Notes: generated by a model not told the origin, from the sequence alone. A stretch of 64,000 nt of DNA from Pogostemon cablin (GCA_023678885.1 CM042965.1:26579777-26643776); one strand, 5' to 3'. Counted from the stretch's first letter, positions 46,953 through 58,894 are shown. Translations and numbers: made by a program.

Positions 46953-47584
46953 ATTACTACTAGGTACACAAAAAACCCTAAATTACTATGAGATACAAAC
47001 ATACAAAAGTATTACTACTAGGTACAAAAATATATAGTGATATTCCAATATTACCCCTATTAATGTGCTGCACATAAATATTGTGTGCAGCAAAAGTTCA
47101 TGTGCAGCAAAGTGTGTGCAGCAAAAAAAGTGTGTGCAGGAAAAAAAAAGTGTGTGCAGCAAAAAAATGTGGTGGTCCGGCGGCGGCGGTCCGGCAGCTT
47201 TTCCGGCGGCGGCAGTTTTTCCGGCGACCAGTTTTTTTTTTTTTCTTTTTTTTTTTTGGACGAACAGTTTTTCCGGCGACCGGCTGCCGGAGCTCCGGCG
47301 GCGGCGGCGCGGCAGCTTTCCGGCGACCAGTTTTTTTTTTTTTTTTTTTTTTCTGACGAACAGATTTTCCGGCGACCCGCCACCGGAGCTCCGCCGGCGG
47401 CGGCGGTCCGGCAGCGGCAGCGGTGGTCCGGTGGTGGGTGGAGGTTGGGGTTAGTGTTTTAAAGGTATATGGGTTTAGGGGTATATTTGGTATTTTACTT
47501 TAATATTTTGTATTAAATAATAATTATTTTAAATCAATGTATCTAGTAGTAATTAGGGGTACAAAGTGTGTACCTATCAGTAAT
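46953..47584. mobile_element. TIR element with a GC-rich core
   Basis: Left end ATTACTACTAGGTACACAAA and right end (reverse-complemented) ATTACTGATAGGTACACAC pair imperfectly; a second internal ATTACTACTAGGTAC at about 47010 matches ATTACTACTAGATAC from the right. The core (47060-47440) has a 19-bp repeat TGTGTGCAGCAAAAAAAG and two 110-120-bp GC-rich units with CCGGCGACC, poly-T and CGGAGCTCCGGCGG. Open frames across it are low complexity. No target duplication seen. Confidence 0.5.
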
Positions 47585-48694
47585 TATTTCTAATAAAAAT
47601 TATACTCTTTCTTATTTCTTCTAAATCTACTCCATTTCATCATTAAATAATTAGTTCTACTATGTATATGACCACTCCCTTTTTTTTCATATACTTTTTA
47701 ATCAAAATTTATTTGTGATCATCAAAGTTTAACTTTTCTTCTTTGAAAAATATATACAAATTTTTATCACTTGGGAATTTATTCCAATAACTTTAAATAA
47801 GTTATAAAGGTATGTGAAATTTTTTTCCTCATTCAATTGTTTTCCTTCAACTTTTCTTCTTTGAAAAATATATACAAATTTTTATCACTTGGGAATTTAT
47901 TCCAATAAACTTTAAATAAGTAATAGGGGTATGTGAAATTTTTTTCCTCATTCAATTTTTTTTCCTTCATATACATAAAAAATCTATATATTTTTTCAGG
48001 AAAATGAATTATAATTATATATTCACTCTACAATAATAATAATAATAATGTAATTGAATGTCCGTGTTTACTTTATATAAGAAGGACCAAATTTACATTC
48101 TTTAAACTTATTGTTGTTCCAAAAATGATTAATGATTTTCAGAATTATATAAAAACTGATTAAAGATTTTCAGAATTATATATACTTCCCAAAATGACAA
48201 ATTTGATTGATCCTCGTCTCACATGCACTATATATAACTTTGCAATAATAAATTAAGAAGAGTTTAATCTTTAATCTTTTCTTTACTATTAAACTCAATT
48301 TTCTTTATCATACTTTTTCTCTCTATTTTTTCTTATAAATGATATTACGCCTACAACAAACAAAACAACACCTTCACACACCAGCTTTTCACTAATTCCA
48401 GTCTCTTACCTTTATGTATCTACAATTTAATTCATGGATAAAACTTGAATTAATTCATGAGTTAAACTTAAATGCACTTGTGCATTTAGACAATATTAAT
48501 CATTAAATTAGATTTTACTTTAACCATACAGTTAAATAAATAATATACTTAATTTTTTTTACAAAATAAAACCACTCACTACCCATTTTATAACTATAAA
48601 TTATAGAACATGTTAATTTCAAAATATAATAAGAAGACAACTTACAATGGTTTTCATAAGGGAGATATTTTAGAAGATACTATATTTTTAATAC

Positions 48695-48731
<37 letters not shown>

Positions 48732-50329
48732 CAATATTTTTTTTAAAAAAAAAACTTCTTCTAAATCTATTTCTTTAGAAATGTGAATGTATATATTTTT
48801 TTTTCTTATTTATTTTCAAAATAAATCATTTTATTTATTTGTGATTATTACATATATCTTATTTTTATAATTTTGGAATTTTATATGCACGTCATAATTG
48901 TTTCACCAAAAAAACTATTTTACTATAATTTTATAATTAGTTAACACTTTTAATATAAAATATTATCATTAATTTTTATTTACATTATAAATTGTTTACT
49001 AATTAAAAATAACGTATCATCCCGTAACACGTAAGCTACCGTAATGTGAAAGTGTTTAATTGGAGTACATATCTTTGCCATTACCATACCCTGATTACAT
49101 AATATGTCCTTGGTGCACCTTTCAATATATTAAATTTATCATTTTAGCATCCACTAATATTATATCAATTTTTTTAGAGGGATTCATACATTATTCATTA
49201 CATTCCATAATGCAACAATTTTTTATAATAAAATAAATAGCACTCTTTGAAATATAAAAATCATTTTAGTAAATGAAACTAATTTAAAATAAAACGTTAC
49301 CTAAAAATTTGGATAAATTTTTAATAAAAAAAACAAATATATTAATGGACTAATTTGAATAAATAAAAAAAACAAATATATTGATTCCCGTGTCATTATT
49401 ATACGCTCTCTTGTGTGTATTACACCAATTCATTAGTAAATGTTTTTTTTAAAAAAAAAAACTTATATAACTACATCCATTAATATATATTCAATACTAT
49501 ATTTGTTAACATTTAATATGTACACCGCCCTAAGCATTATCATCACACCCTCCTAAATTGAAATCATACTTTCTCCTTTTCTAAATTTCATTAATTTCAT
49601 CCTATATTTTAAATGAGTTACACTATACATATTATTTTTTTCATTTTATTTAAAATTAAATAATTTTATTTATTTTATAAATAAGTGAGTGCCTTTTTTT
49701 TCCTCGTACATACAAAATTTATATCTATTGATTTTTCCACAATCAACTACAATCAAATATTTTTTCAAATAAATAATATATGATTTTATATGTTCTCAAA
49801 AAAATAAATTAAATGTAGACATTCAAGCGTGTAATTCAAGCTTTCTATTTAGAATTAAACAAAATAAGTGATATATCACATTTGTTTTTTTTTCTTTGTT
49901 TCTATATAACATTTCAATAGAATAAACTACATTTATATATTCAAATTTTCTTTTATTTTATAAACAAAGTCTCTATATTTTCTCAATAAAATAAACTAAA
50001 TTTAGTTATTCAATTTAGATAGCGTCCCAAAATCCAAATCCAAGATGACAAACTCAATTAATTCTCGTCTTGATTTTGTATTTTTCTTTATCGTAAATTC
50101 GTATTTTATTCTCTTATCTTCATCTCTTATTTTCTTCCATCTTTCTGATTATGTTTTTCCTTCTCTATTCTCTTAGAGTTGTTCCCAATTTGATGTGCAA
50201 TGAATGAATAAAACAACACCAAGTCAAAGTCAAACTGCTTATCACTATTTCTCTTCTCTTCAAGATAATGATAAATAATTTATTTCTTTCTGTATTAGTT
50301 TTAATATGTAAAATCCAATTGCCATCAAG
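47585..50329. other. AT-rich spacer
   Basis: No gene recognised. Holds the 118-bp tandem duplication (47731-47966), a (TA)n tract at about 48697-48726 and many homopolymer runs. Confidence 0.5.
47731..47966. repeat. 118-bp tandem duplication
   Basis: AACTTTTCTTCTTTGAAAAA starts units at 47731 and 47849; the two are nearly identical through CCTCATTCAATT. Confidence 0.9.
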
Positions 50330-50640
50330 ATGAATCTTGCATTATTCCCAAGAATTTTTTTTTCATCCTGCAACTTAACCCAGAGAACAATCTCTCAGTT
50401 TCCCCTCCAAACACAGACTCGAAAAATCCACCTTATCAAAATTTCCATGACATATTCTCCATCTAAATTTCTAATAATTGCATTCGAATCCGACCCGACT
50501 AAAGAAGAGCTCCGCCCTATCATACCTCTGCGGGCTTGCTCCGCATCCGGCCACCACAATGACAGCCGGCCTCCGATCACCACAATTGCAGTATTTCTTA
50601 TTATTAATAGTATCGTGCATACAGTTTTTTTTATTCCTTC
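50330..50640. other. GC-richer patch of unknown origin
   Basis: 50380-50580 has balanced composition in an AT-rich neighbourhood. A plus-strand frame begins at 50330 and runs into the MITE at 50670, so its 172 codons are not a natural unit; a minus-strand frame overlaps. I recognise no domain. It may be a fragment of a host exon. Confidence 0.3.
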
Positions 50641-50669
50641 TGGAGCACCATATATATATACACTATATA

Positions 50670-50896
50670 CTCCCTCTGTCCGCTCGAAAGAGGGTATTTT
50701 TTCCATCTTGGTCGTCCGCTCCAAAGAGGGTCATTTCCTTTTTTACACACATGAGACCCACACACACCCTCTAATACAACTAAAATATGGGGTCCACCCT
50801 CCCACTAATACAACTAACCACTACACATTAAATAATAATACTCCTTAATTCGCGTGCCCAAAAGTAAATTGCTCTCTTTCGGGCGGACGAAGGGAG
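50670..50896. mobile_element. Stowaway-type MITE
   Basis: 227 bp, CTCCCTCTGTCCGCTCGAAA at left, TTTCGGGCGGACGAAGGGAG at right, TA on both sides. Confidence 0.88.
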
Positions 50897-51079
50897 TATT
50901 ATATATATTGGGAATTGTGAGAAGCTTACCTGACACTCTACTCCAATAAGACACGCAACAAAAAGAACCAAAAATAAATAGTCTGTTGATCGTCTTTTTC
51001 TGACTAATATTTCTGCATTTTTATTAATTTATTTATTTATTTACGAAAATACCCTTAATTTAGGCGGGAATTTGACTAT

Positions 51080-51100
51080 CTTGTTATTATAGTATATAGA
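51080..51100 (-). mobile_element. possible Helitron 5' terminus
   Basis: Minus strand from 51100: TCTATATACTATAATAAC, preceded by host A. This wording matches plant Helitron 5' ends in form; the partner might be the 3' end at 40840. Confidence 0.4.
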
Positions 51101-51454
51101 TATCACTATTAAGCTATAATGTAATATTTTTTACGTGTTACATAAAATCATTTATGTTGTAGTGGAATATGATTGGGGATGCAACTTGGTGTGCTTTAAT
51201 TTTTTTGTAAATTTTTCTAAATTAGGAATTTGCAATCAAAATGTGATGAGTATTCATGGATGATTGTGATATAGTACGTGGGTGGGTTGTGATAATCTCA
51301 GTATCACACACTTGTAAGTTTGAGTATAGTGAGTAGTCGATGCAGTTGATAGGGGTGAGACGCATTGTTCCATAGATACAATGTTGTGTTTTCTGGTATA
51401 TAAGATGTTTATCTGCCATCATTATTAAAATCTGGGAGATTAGGATCCTTCTAA

Positions 51455-53170
51455 AAATTTTTTTTGCCCCATAAGTTTGGTCATGTATAATTTTTGCCCC
51501 AAAAAAGATAACATTTGAGCATTTGTCCCACTATCTTCGTAATTGCGCCAATATTGCCCTATTTTCGCCGGAATTTGAAATTTCTGCCGGAATCGATCAC
51601 GTGTAGGGCTGGGGAAAAATACCAAAATTTCGATATAACGTCCTTATCATATCGAAAAATACCAATTTTACCGAAATGTTAGGTATGCCGAAATTTTTGG
51701 TAAGGTATGATACCGTATTGAAAATTTTGGTACGATAAAGGTATTTGAATGATCAATACCGCGGTATTTTGGTATATACCGAAATACCGTAAAATATTCA
51801 ATTTTTTAGTAATATGATCGATATTACCATACTACATGATATGTCCAATTATAATTATTATTTATATATTATAATTTGTAATTAAATTATATATATACAC
51901 TAATTAATTTAAAGATTAAATCTAAAATCCTACTATATATTTCTTCATAATTATAAATTGATGACAAAGTTGATTGACTTTCATGATATCTTGTACTTCT
52001 TTTTTAATTACGTAATTATATCCTAAATGAAAATTTAAAAGTGTTGATTTTAATATAAGTTTCATATGGTTTTTTGTAGATCTCTTAGGGAATATTTATT
52101 TAATGACAAACACTTGTATTAATTATTTAAATTCGATTACTGCTTAGTACATAAAAAATTACTTTTTAACACATAAATTGTTACTCTTCTAAATAAAAAA
52201 CATACTCTTAAAATTCTTGTAAATCCTGATTTATTGATTATATTTTAGTACATGAAAATTTACTTTTTAGAGATATGAATTATTACTCTTTTATATAAAA
52301 AATATTATTATTCAAAGAGTAATTTTTTATATACTAAGAGAAATATTAAAAAAATAAGGCTTACATGTAAACCCGATTTTTATGAGACTTACTCTTTTTT
52401 TATTTAGTCGATTGTGGATTGTCGTATATTTTTCTTATTTTGACTTTGTTATCTATGAAAATTTATTTTATAGCTATCTTTCACTTTTCTTGTACATTTT
52501 TTTATTAGAGTTATTGAATTTTAGGTGTATAACGGTATAACAAATTATGTAATAGGATGGTATATACCGATATTTTAGGTATGATATGGCATACCGAAAT
52601 ATTGGTAAGTAGAAGGTATACTATTTTCTTATACCGAAATATCGGTATACCGAACTAAGGTATACCGAAAGTTTAGGTAAGGTAACGGTATGATTTTTTA
52701 TATACCGAAAATTTCGGTACGGTAATTGGTATGACCAAATTTTTTCGGTATGCCATACCGCCCACCCCTAATCACGTGCATGTCACATGACATCGGATTT
52801 GGCATTTTACGGTGGAAAATGCCCTTTTTTTGCCCCGTAAGTTTGGTCATGTACACTTTTGCCCCAAAAAAGATAAGATTTGGACATTTGTCCCAATATC
52901 TTTATAGTTGTGCCAATATTGCCCCATTTTTCCTGAAATTTGACATTTTCACTAGAATCGATCACATGCGTCAGGTGATTATCGGATTTGGCATTTCCCA
53001 ATGAATTTCCTGATCTAGCGACACAATGGCCATATTAACAATAATAATAGTTTATTGGTAATTTAATTTTAAAAAATACCCTCAATATCGATGAACTCAG
53101 TTCTTACTTGTTCTCCATATGCTTTCACCATCTATGCAAACTCACTCTTCTTGTCAATCAGAGATTCCCT
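51455..53170 (-). repeat. left arm of an inverted duplication (GCCCC repeat plus esterase tail)
   Basis: Outside the hAT insert it is about 550 bp: two diverged tandem units of TTTTTGCCCCATAAGTTTGG...GGCATTT, then an AT stretch, then the 3' end of a carboxylesterase pseudogene. The reverse complement of 56237-56790 matches along its whole length, including the tail of the esterase frame. Outer border about 51455-51470. Confidence 0.75.
51604..52770. mobile_element. non-autonomous hAT element, 1167 bp
   Basis: Ends TAGGGCTGGGGAAAAATACC and (reverse-complemented) TAGGGGTGGGCGGTATGGC. Perfect 8-bp duplications ATCACGTG at 51596-51603 and 52771-52778. Both subterminal regions are filled with GGTATACCGAAAT-type repeats around an AT-rich core. 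No transposase. An empty copy of the target exists at 56646-56653. Confidence 0.93.
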
Positions 53171-53815
53171 GTGTACCCTCTTACCACCATGGGCGACAAC
53201 TGTCGGATCTTCTCCGCCAAGGGCCTACCACCAACGAACAGATCACAATATACATGGCCCCGATCTGAACCCTCCGACAGTCCGAGCAACCACATGATAT
53301 TAGAGCCATGCAGATGAGGATGGTCGTTGGCATTCTTTCAGCTCCAATTCAGTCATTTGCAACCCATTGAAGAACAGATAGTTCATAATCAGTCTCGCGG
53401 CTCTAATTTGTGATTTGAAGATCAACATCAAGTGCACGCATCCCCACGTGGTAGACCATGTTGCCGGCGATGCTACTTTCCATTAGGAAAATCCTAGAGA
53501 ATTCAACGAATTCTTCGATCGAAGGGTTGGCATCACGACTGGTGTGTGCTTAGGTTTTAGTCCACTGCACTTCGTCCATGAGGTCGTCGTATGCCTCCAG
53601 AAGATGACTCTCCAATGCTAGGTATTACTCAACGGAAGCGATGAGGGAAGGAACGTGAGCAACCATACGGTTGCATGACTCGTGGAAGAATATGAAGTGG
53701 TGGCGCTCAAGAATATGAATCCTCCGCCATGGAAGTAGATGATGATGGGGAGCTTGGTAACGCGAGTAGGGTGGTGCGAGCGGAAAATCCATTAGTTGCC
53801 GCCCATGGTGGTGAG
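53080..53815 (-). pseudogene. carboxylesterase (plant CXE / alpha-beta hydrolase) pseudogene
   Basis: Read on the minus strand with several frame changes: LPIIIYFHGGGF contains the HGGG oxyanion-hole motif of the hormone-sensitive-lipase-like CXE family; FHESCNRMVAHVPSLIASVE, then YDDLMDEVQW, then IAGNMVYHVGMRALDVDL where the GDSAGGN nucleophile elbow is degraded (the serine context is lost), then PLAEKIRQL and a tail like LIDKKSEFA. The beginning of the protein and the region of the catalytic Asp/His are damaged or lost. It cannot make an enzyme. It lies between the arms of an inverted duplication. Confidence 0.82.
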
Positions 53816-54437
53816 AGGTGATGAGAGTGGAAATTTACGTCTTTTCGGTCTCGCAATATATTATTTTTGTTAGATTTAGGCCTTATATTTGTGTGAGATT
53901 GCACGGTTTGCGTATGTTTCATAATTCCGGTGCTACTAAGGTATTTTATTCTGTTTTGATAGGAAAAATAGATAAAAAAATGTAAAGTTGGAATGAAGGG
54001 TGAACTTGTGCTACTTGCAAACAAACGGACGCCCACTTTTTATAATTTTTCTGTATTCGTGTGGAAGTCAAAACTGGTTGTGTGAGATATGATTGTAAAG
54101 CCACGAAAGAGAGGAACGTGTGGCCGTAAAAATCACCTTGATCGGAGTTTGAATGAAGAAGTTATATCCAAAACGGTGGGACTGCGCAGCTATGGACGAA
54201 ATTTTCGAACTTGGCCCAAAATAAGTCCCTCCTATCACATCACTAGATAAATTGATCAGTAAGATGTGAATTTTTGAAGAGCATGATATTAATGCGTCAA
54301 CATGCAAGGATGTATTGAAGAATTGAAATTTTGGCAAGTGGGCCATGCAAAAGTGATTTCAATTGTTGGTATGGAACGTGAATAAATAATTGTTCCATTA
54401 ATTGGCCCACTTACTCATTAGCCCAAAATTGAATCCC
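53816..54437. other. spacer inside the inverted structure
   Basis: Moderate composition; frames on the minus strand lack recognisable domains. It could be part of the captured host sequence. Confidence 0.35.
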
Positions 54438-54445
54438 ATCACACA

Positions 54446-55024
54446 CATTGGCGGACGTATGAAGGGAGTAGGGGGGGCACTGGGCCCCCCTGAACTTCTA
54501 AAAATTACTAGTATAGATATAGAAATTTTTTTGAAATATCTTTGTGTCCAAGTGGTGAAGTGAAGATGTTTTACTTTTAAAGGTCCCGTGTTCGATTCAT
54601 GCAGCACTGTTATTTTTTTTCCCTCTTCTATTTCTTTTGTTTATTTATTTTCCTTCTAAATAACATATTTATTTAATAATTTTAATGACTTTAGTTTCAA
54701 AATTTTTACTCTTACATAATACAATTAAAAATACTAAAACATCTTTAGAAAAATGTTAATAAAAGTTGGTAAACTCCTCTTCTATTTCTTTTATTTATTT
54801 ATTTTCCTTCTAAATAACATATTTATTTAATAATTTTAATGACTTTAGTTTCAAAATTGTTACTCTTACATAATACAATTAAAAATACTAAAACATCTTT
54901 AGAAAAATGTTAATAAAAGTTGGTAAATAAAATAATTCTTCTTAAAATTTGTAGAACAAAAAACACGAATTATTGTATGAGAAAAATTGGGCCCCCCTCG
55001 GCGGAAATCCTGCGTCCGCCACTG
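54446..55024. mobile_element. non-autonomous hAT element (CAGTGGCGGA end type)
   Basis: 579 bp with ends CATTGGCGGACG and (reverse-complemented) CAGTGGCGGACG, flanked by perfect 8-bp duplications ATCACACA (54438-54445, 55025-55032). GGGGGGCACTGGGCCCCCC lies near the left end and GGGCCCCCCTCGGCGG near the right. The stretch CCGTGTTCGATTC at about 54586-54600 looks like a tRNA B-box, a feature I associate with this hAT group. It is not a tRNA gene. Confidence 0.9.
54623..54927. repeat. about 151-bp tandem duplication inside the hAT element
   Basis: CCTCTTCTATTTCTTTTGTT to TTAATAAAAGTTGGTAAA occurs twice in a row with three or four differences. Confidence 0.9.
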
Positions 55025-55097
55025 ATCACACAGACGCCATTACTCCATTGGCAGCGTGAAAAAACAGGGGAGCAGAACTCAAAATAGAAGAGAATGA

Positions 55098-56236
55098 ATT
55101 GACACCCCCTGTTAAAAAAAAAGCACAACTCTTATGCCCAAAACGCCATCACTCACATCTTTCACCCATTCTACCCATTCATCCATCCATCCCATCGATT
55201 CGGAGAAAGATTCAAGTGCTATTGAGAGAGAAAATCCAATTAGAGAGACGGAGGAAGAACGTAAACCACGTGACACTAAGGTTTCGTATTTTCTTCTATT
55301 CTTTTTAATTATTGATTTTGTGATGAATTTGTCACCCATGAGAATCTTTTGTAATCTTATGGGCTAAAAATCCTTTACAGTTCTAAGGATTGAAGGTTAG
55401 GGAAATTGATTTGGAAACCCTAGACTGAATATTGTTAATTCATGCTATTGATATTCTAATTTATTTATTTTATTCAGGCTTTATTTATATGTTTGTAATG
55501 TCTTCATTGCATATTATTGATGTTGCCCATGATGCTTGATATGTAGTGTTAGCTTGTGTGCATACGTATTTAATATTATCTGTTTGCTAGAGATTAAAGT
55601 AGTTTGCTCGTGAACACAATAATCTAAGGGCTAGTAAACTAGATACTTGTAATTCTTAGTGGAAAAATGCAATTAAGAATTCAAGTAGGAAGTGAATAGA
55701 TTTGAATAGTACTTTCAGAGAATATATGTTAGTCAAACTGGCCATCCGGAGGTTTATTTATGTTTGCCTTATTAGTATCTAGGAAGGGGGTTCAAAACGA
55801 TTCACGCATCCTTTGTAGTTAATTGATAATAATATTAACTTGAAATCGAATCATATTCGGTGGGTTAATAGGGCTTAGTGATGTATTTCCATTGAAATAG
55901 CATGAACGATCAATAGGATGTCTAGGAAACCAAATCAATTGCACTAAACCGGATACCTTAGAGCTGTTACTTTCTCTCTTGATTAAATCTCGAATAATTC
56001 TTACTTTGCTTTAGTTAATTTTGTTATTTATTATTTTCAGCACTTTAGATATTAAATCAATTCAAAACACTTGGAAATTAGTTACTTTGATTCTAGTTGA
56101 ATAGTAATTTAAGATAAATAAATAGTTAGCTGTCTCAGTGGGAACGATATTATTTTAACTATGGTACTTGCCACTACAATTGACATCCCTACACTTGGGG
56201 ATTTAAATTGAGGTGCGCAATAATAGCCTAACAAGA
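55098..56236 (+). mobile_element. LTR-like segment, possibly Ty3-gypsy
   Basis: The stretch has leader-like features (GAGAGACGGAGGAAG, ACCCTAGACTG) and near its end TCAGTGGGAACGATATT and GGTACTTGCCACTACAA, wording typical of gypsy (Athila/Ogre-like) LTR 3' ends. It stops at CCTAACA next to the right inverted arm. No target duplication or second LTR was identified, so class and left border are tentative. Confidence 0.4.
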
Positions 56237-56790
56237 GGGTTCACGAGTGACACTCTAATTGACAAAAAGAGGGAGTTTGCGAAGATGGTGGAAGTACGTG
56301 GAGGGCACGTGAGAATTGAGGGCATTGATGGAGGGTATTTTTTTAATTAAATTTTTAATAAAATATTATTTTTGTTGTTATTGATGTGGATGCCATTGTG
56401 TCGCCATGTCAGTAAATTTATCGGAAAATGCCAAATCCGATAATCACGTGATGCATGTGATCAATTCTAGTGAAAATGATAATTTTCGGAAAAAAATGGG
56501 GCAACATTGGCGCTACTATAAAGATATTAGGACAAATGCCAAAATCTTATCTTTTTTTGGGCATAAAGTGTACATGACCAAACTTACGGGGCAAAAAAAG
56601 AAAATTTCCCGCCGTGAAATGCCAAATCCGATGTCACGTGACATGCACGTGATCGATTCCGGCGAAAATGGGGCAACATTGGCGCAATTATAAAGATAGT
56701 GGGACAAATGCCCAAATATTATCTTTTTTGGGGCAAAATTGTACATGGCCAAATTTATGGGGCAAATTTTTTTTTTATCCCGTGGGAAGT
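56237..56790 (+). repeat. right arm of the inverted duplication
   Basis: Reverse complement of the left arm without the hAT insert. Begins with an esterase C-terminal remnant, then AT-rich sequence, then two tandem units ending in GGGGCAAATTTTTT. Outer border about 56775-56790. Confidence 0.75.
56238..56341 (+). pseudogene. carboxylesterase C-terminal fragment
   Basis: Plus-strand frame reads RGFTSDTLIDKKREFAKMVE followed by a short tail to a TAA. It corresponds to the C-terminal GDPLIDRQ-type region of plant CXE proteins and to the end of the pseudogene at 53080-53815 on the other strand. Confidence 0.7.
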
Positions 56791-57093
56791 GTTAAAATAA
56801 GAGATTTAGTATTCTGATTGAGTTTGAGTATTTTTTAGAAGAGGAAGTCCTGCAATCTTGGATCTTTCTCCTCTTTTTATACTCCATTTGTTTTCTGTTT
56901 TTGTTAAAAGAAATTAGTTAGTCTTTATTCTCATTTATTACATAACTGTGTGGGTGGACCTTGATAGTAAAACTAAAAGGTAAAGGTGAACGTGATAAAG
57001 CACATATTTGCGACAAGTTAAATTTATGATAGCCGAAAGTCATGAATATACAGCTTTAACAAAAGATCAATGGATGTGTAACCATTAAAAATA

Positions 57094-57341
57094 CTCCCTC
57101 CGTCTCATGCTAATAATTACGCATTACCATTTTAGGCCCACTCAATGGTTATATTTCATTTTTAGTATATGGAACCCACACAAATTAACTTTTTCTCTCT
57201 ATAACCCCAGACATCACACTAATACACCTATCCACTTTACATTAAAATATTATTTCTCTCACCTCAATACACATTAAAATACTATACTCATTAATTCACT
57301 TGCAAAAAGCAAACGTAACTATAAAGACGGGACATAGGTAG
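57094..57341. mobile_element. Stowaway-type MITE
   Basis: CTCCCTCCGTCTCATGC at left after TA; right end AAAGACGGGACATAGGTAG before TA is diverged. Confidence 0.7.
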
Positions 57342-57449
57342 TACACAGCAGGCTGAGGACGTGTACTTTTCAAATAGTGATCCTATAAATTTCAAATAGT
57401 AATTTAATTAATTTTACAGAATAATTTATTAACTTACGAATTGCGTACA

Positions 57450-58800
57450 ATTTTAATTATTTATCATACTTGATTTTAAAAAAATAAAATCTTAAATTTA
57501 AGAGTAATCTAATTAATTATAAAGAGTAATTCAATTAATAGTCTCAAATATAAAAGTAATCTAATTAATTATAAAAAGTAACTCAATTAATAATAAAGAG
57601 TAATTCAATTAATATGAAAGAGTAACCTTATAAAATGTAAGTAACTCAATTTATTATAAATAAATAACCTAAAAGATGTTGAAAAAAAAAGTTAATCAAA
57701 ACTTCAATGAGTACTTTTTTTTAATAAAGTGTAACCCAATTTATTAAAAAAGTAACTTAAAAAATTTTGAAAAAAAAAAAACTTTTCGAAGGCTAACCTA
57801 ATTAATTCCAAAGAGTAACCTATGTATATTAAGAGTCTTAAATCAAATAGTTATTCAATAAATTTAAGAGTGGTTTAATTAATTTCAAAGAGTTACCTAT
57901 ATATATTAAGAGTGTGTTAAATCAAAGAGTGATCCAATAAATTTAAGAATGACATAATAATTTCAAAGAGTAACCTAATTAATTTCGAAGAGTAACCTAT
58001 TTAATTCCAAAGAATAACATATGTATATTAAGAGTCTCAAATCAAATAGTGGTCCAATAAATTTAAGAGTGACCTAATTAATTTCAAAGAATGACCTAAT
58101 TAATTCCAAAAGTAACCTATTTAATTTCAAAGAATAACATATGCATATTAAGAGTCTCAAAACAAATAGTGGTCCAGTAAATTTAAGAGTGACATAATTA
58201 ATTTCAAAGAATAACCTAATTAATTCCAAAGAGTAACCCAATTATTTTCATAAAGTGATCTAGGAACGTACAAGAAGTAGAAGTGTCATTAGTGCTCCAA
58301 ACACTATGCTGTTCATTCCAACTGGAAGGCCAACCCCAAGACTTGTGGGACTAGGGAGTACAAGTGTGATTGTGAGTCTGTGACACCATTTTTTCTATGT
58401 ATCTACGTACATTCCAATTTTCATATTTATCTTCATTCAAATATAAAATTAAAGAGTAACCCAAATTATTAATAAGAGTAACCCAATTAATAGAAAATAA
58501 TAATTTAATAGATGTTTATCAAATATAATAATATTTTATTTCCTATAAAAAATTAATTATAATTTCAAAGAGTAGTTTAATTAATTTTAATGAGTAACCT
58601 ACTTATTTTTATAGATTAATCTAACAACGTATAAATTGCATACAATTAATTATTGGCAAATAGTAGTCAAATTAATAATAATAATCTAATTCATTTTGAA
58701 GAGTAACCTAATTAATAAAAAGTATAATTAATATCAAAGAGTAGTCAAATTAATAATAATAATCTAATTCATTTTGAAGAGTAACCTAATTAATAGAAAG
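57450..58800. repeat. degenerate AGTAACCTAATTAATTTCAA minisatellite region
   Basis: Units of about 20-24 bp (AGTAACCTAATTAATTTCAA and variants) repeat dozens of times. A higher-order unit of about 120 bp with ATATGTATATTAAGAGTCT is seen three or more times at 57830-58200. A unique patch at about 58260-58440 separates two blocks. No genes. Confidence 0.8.
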
Positions 58801-58894
58801 TAGTAATTTATTGAGTAGATAATAAAACCACCATACGCGTTCAGTCACTTCACGTATAAGACCAGAGTTAAATTCAATTTTTGTTCTATAACTA

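Noticed and set aside
47060..47462. Open frames with poly-Lys, poly-Phe and Arg/Pro/Ala runs on both strands
   Set aside because: They translate poly-T and CCGGCGG repeats; low complexity and present on both strands.
50330..50848. 172-codon plus-strand frame as a gene
   Set aside because: Its last third lies in a Stowaway MITE and no domain is recognised.
54570..54605. Possible tRNA gene (TTCGATTC B-box)
   Set aside because: No cloverleaf can be built around it; it is internal to a hAT element.
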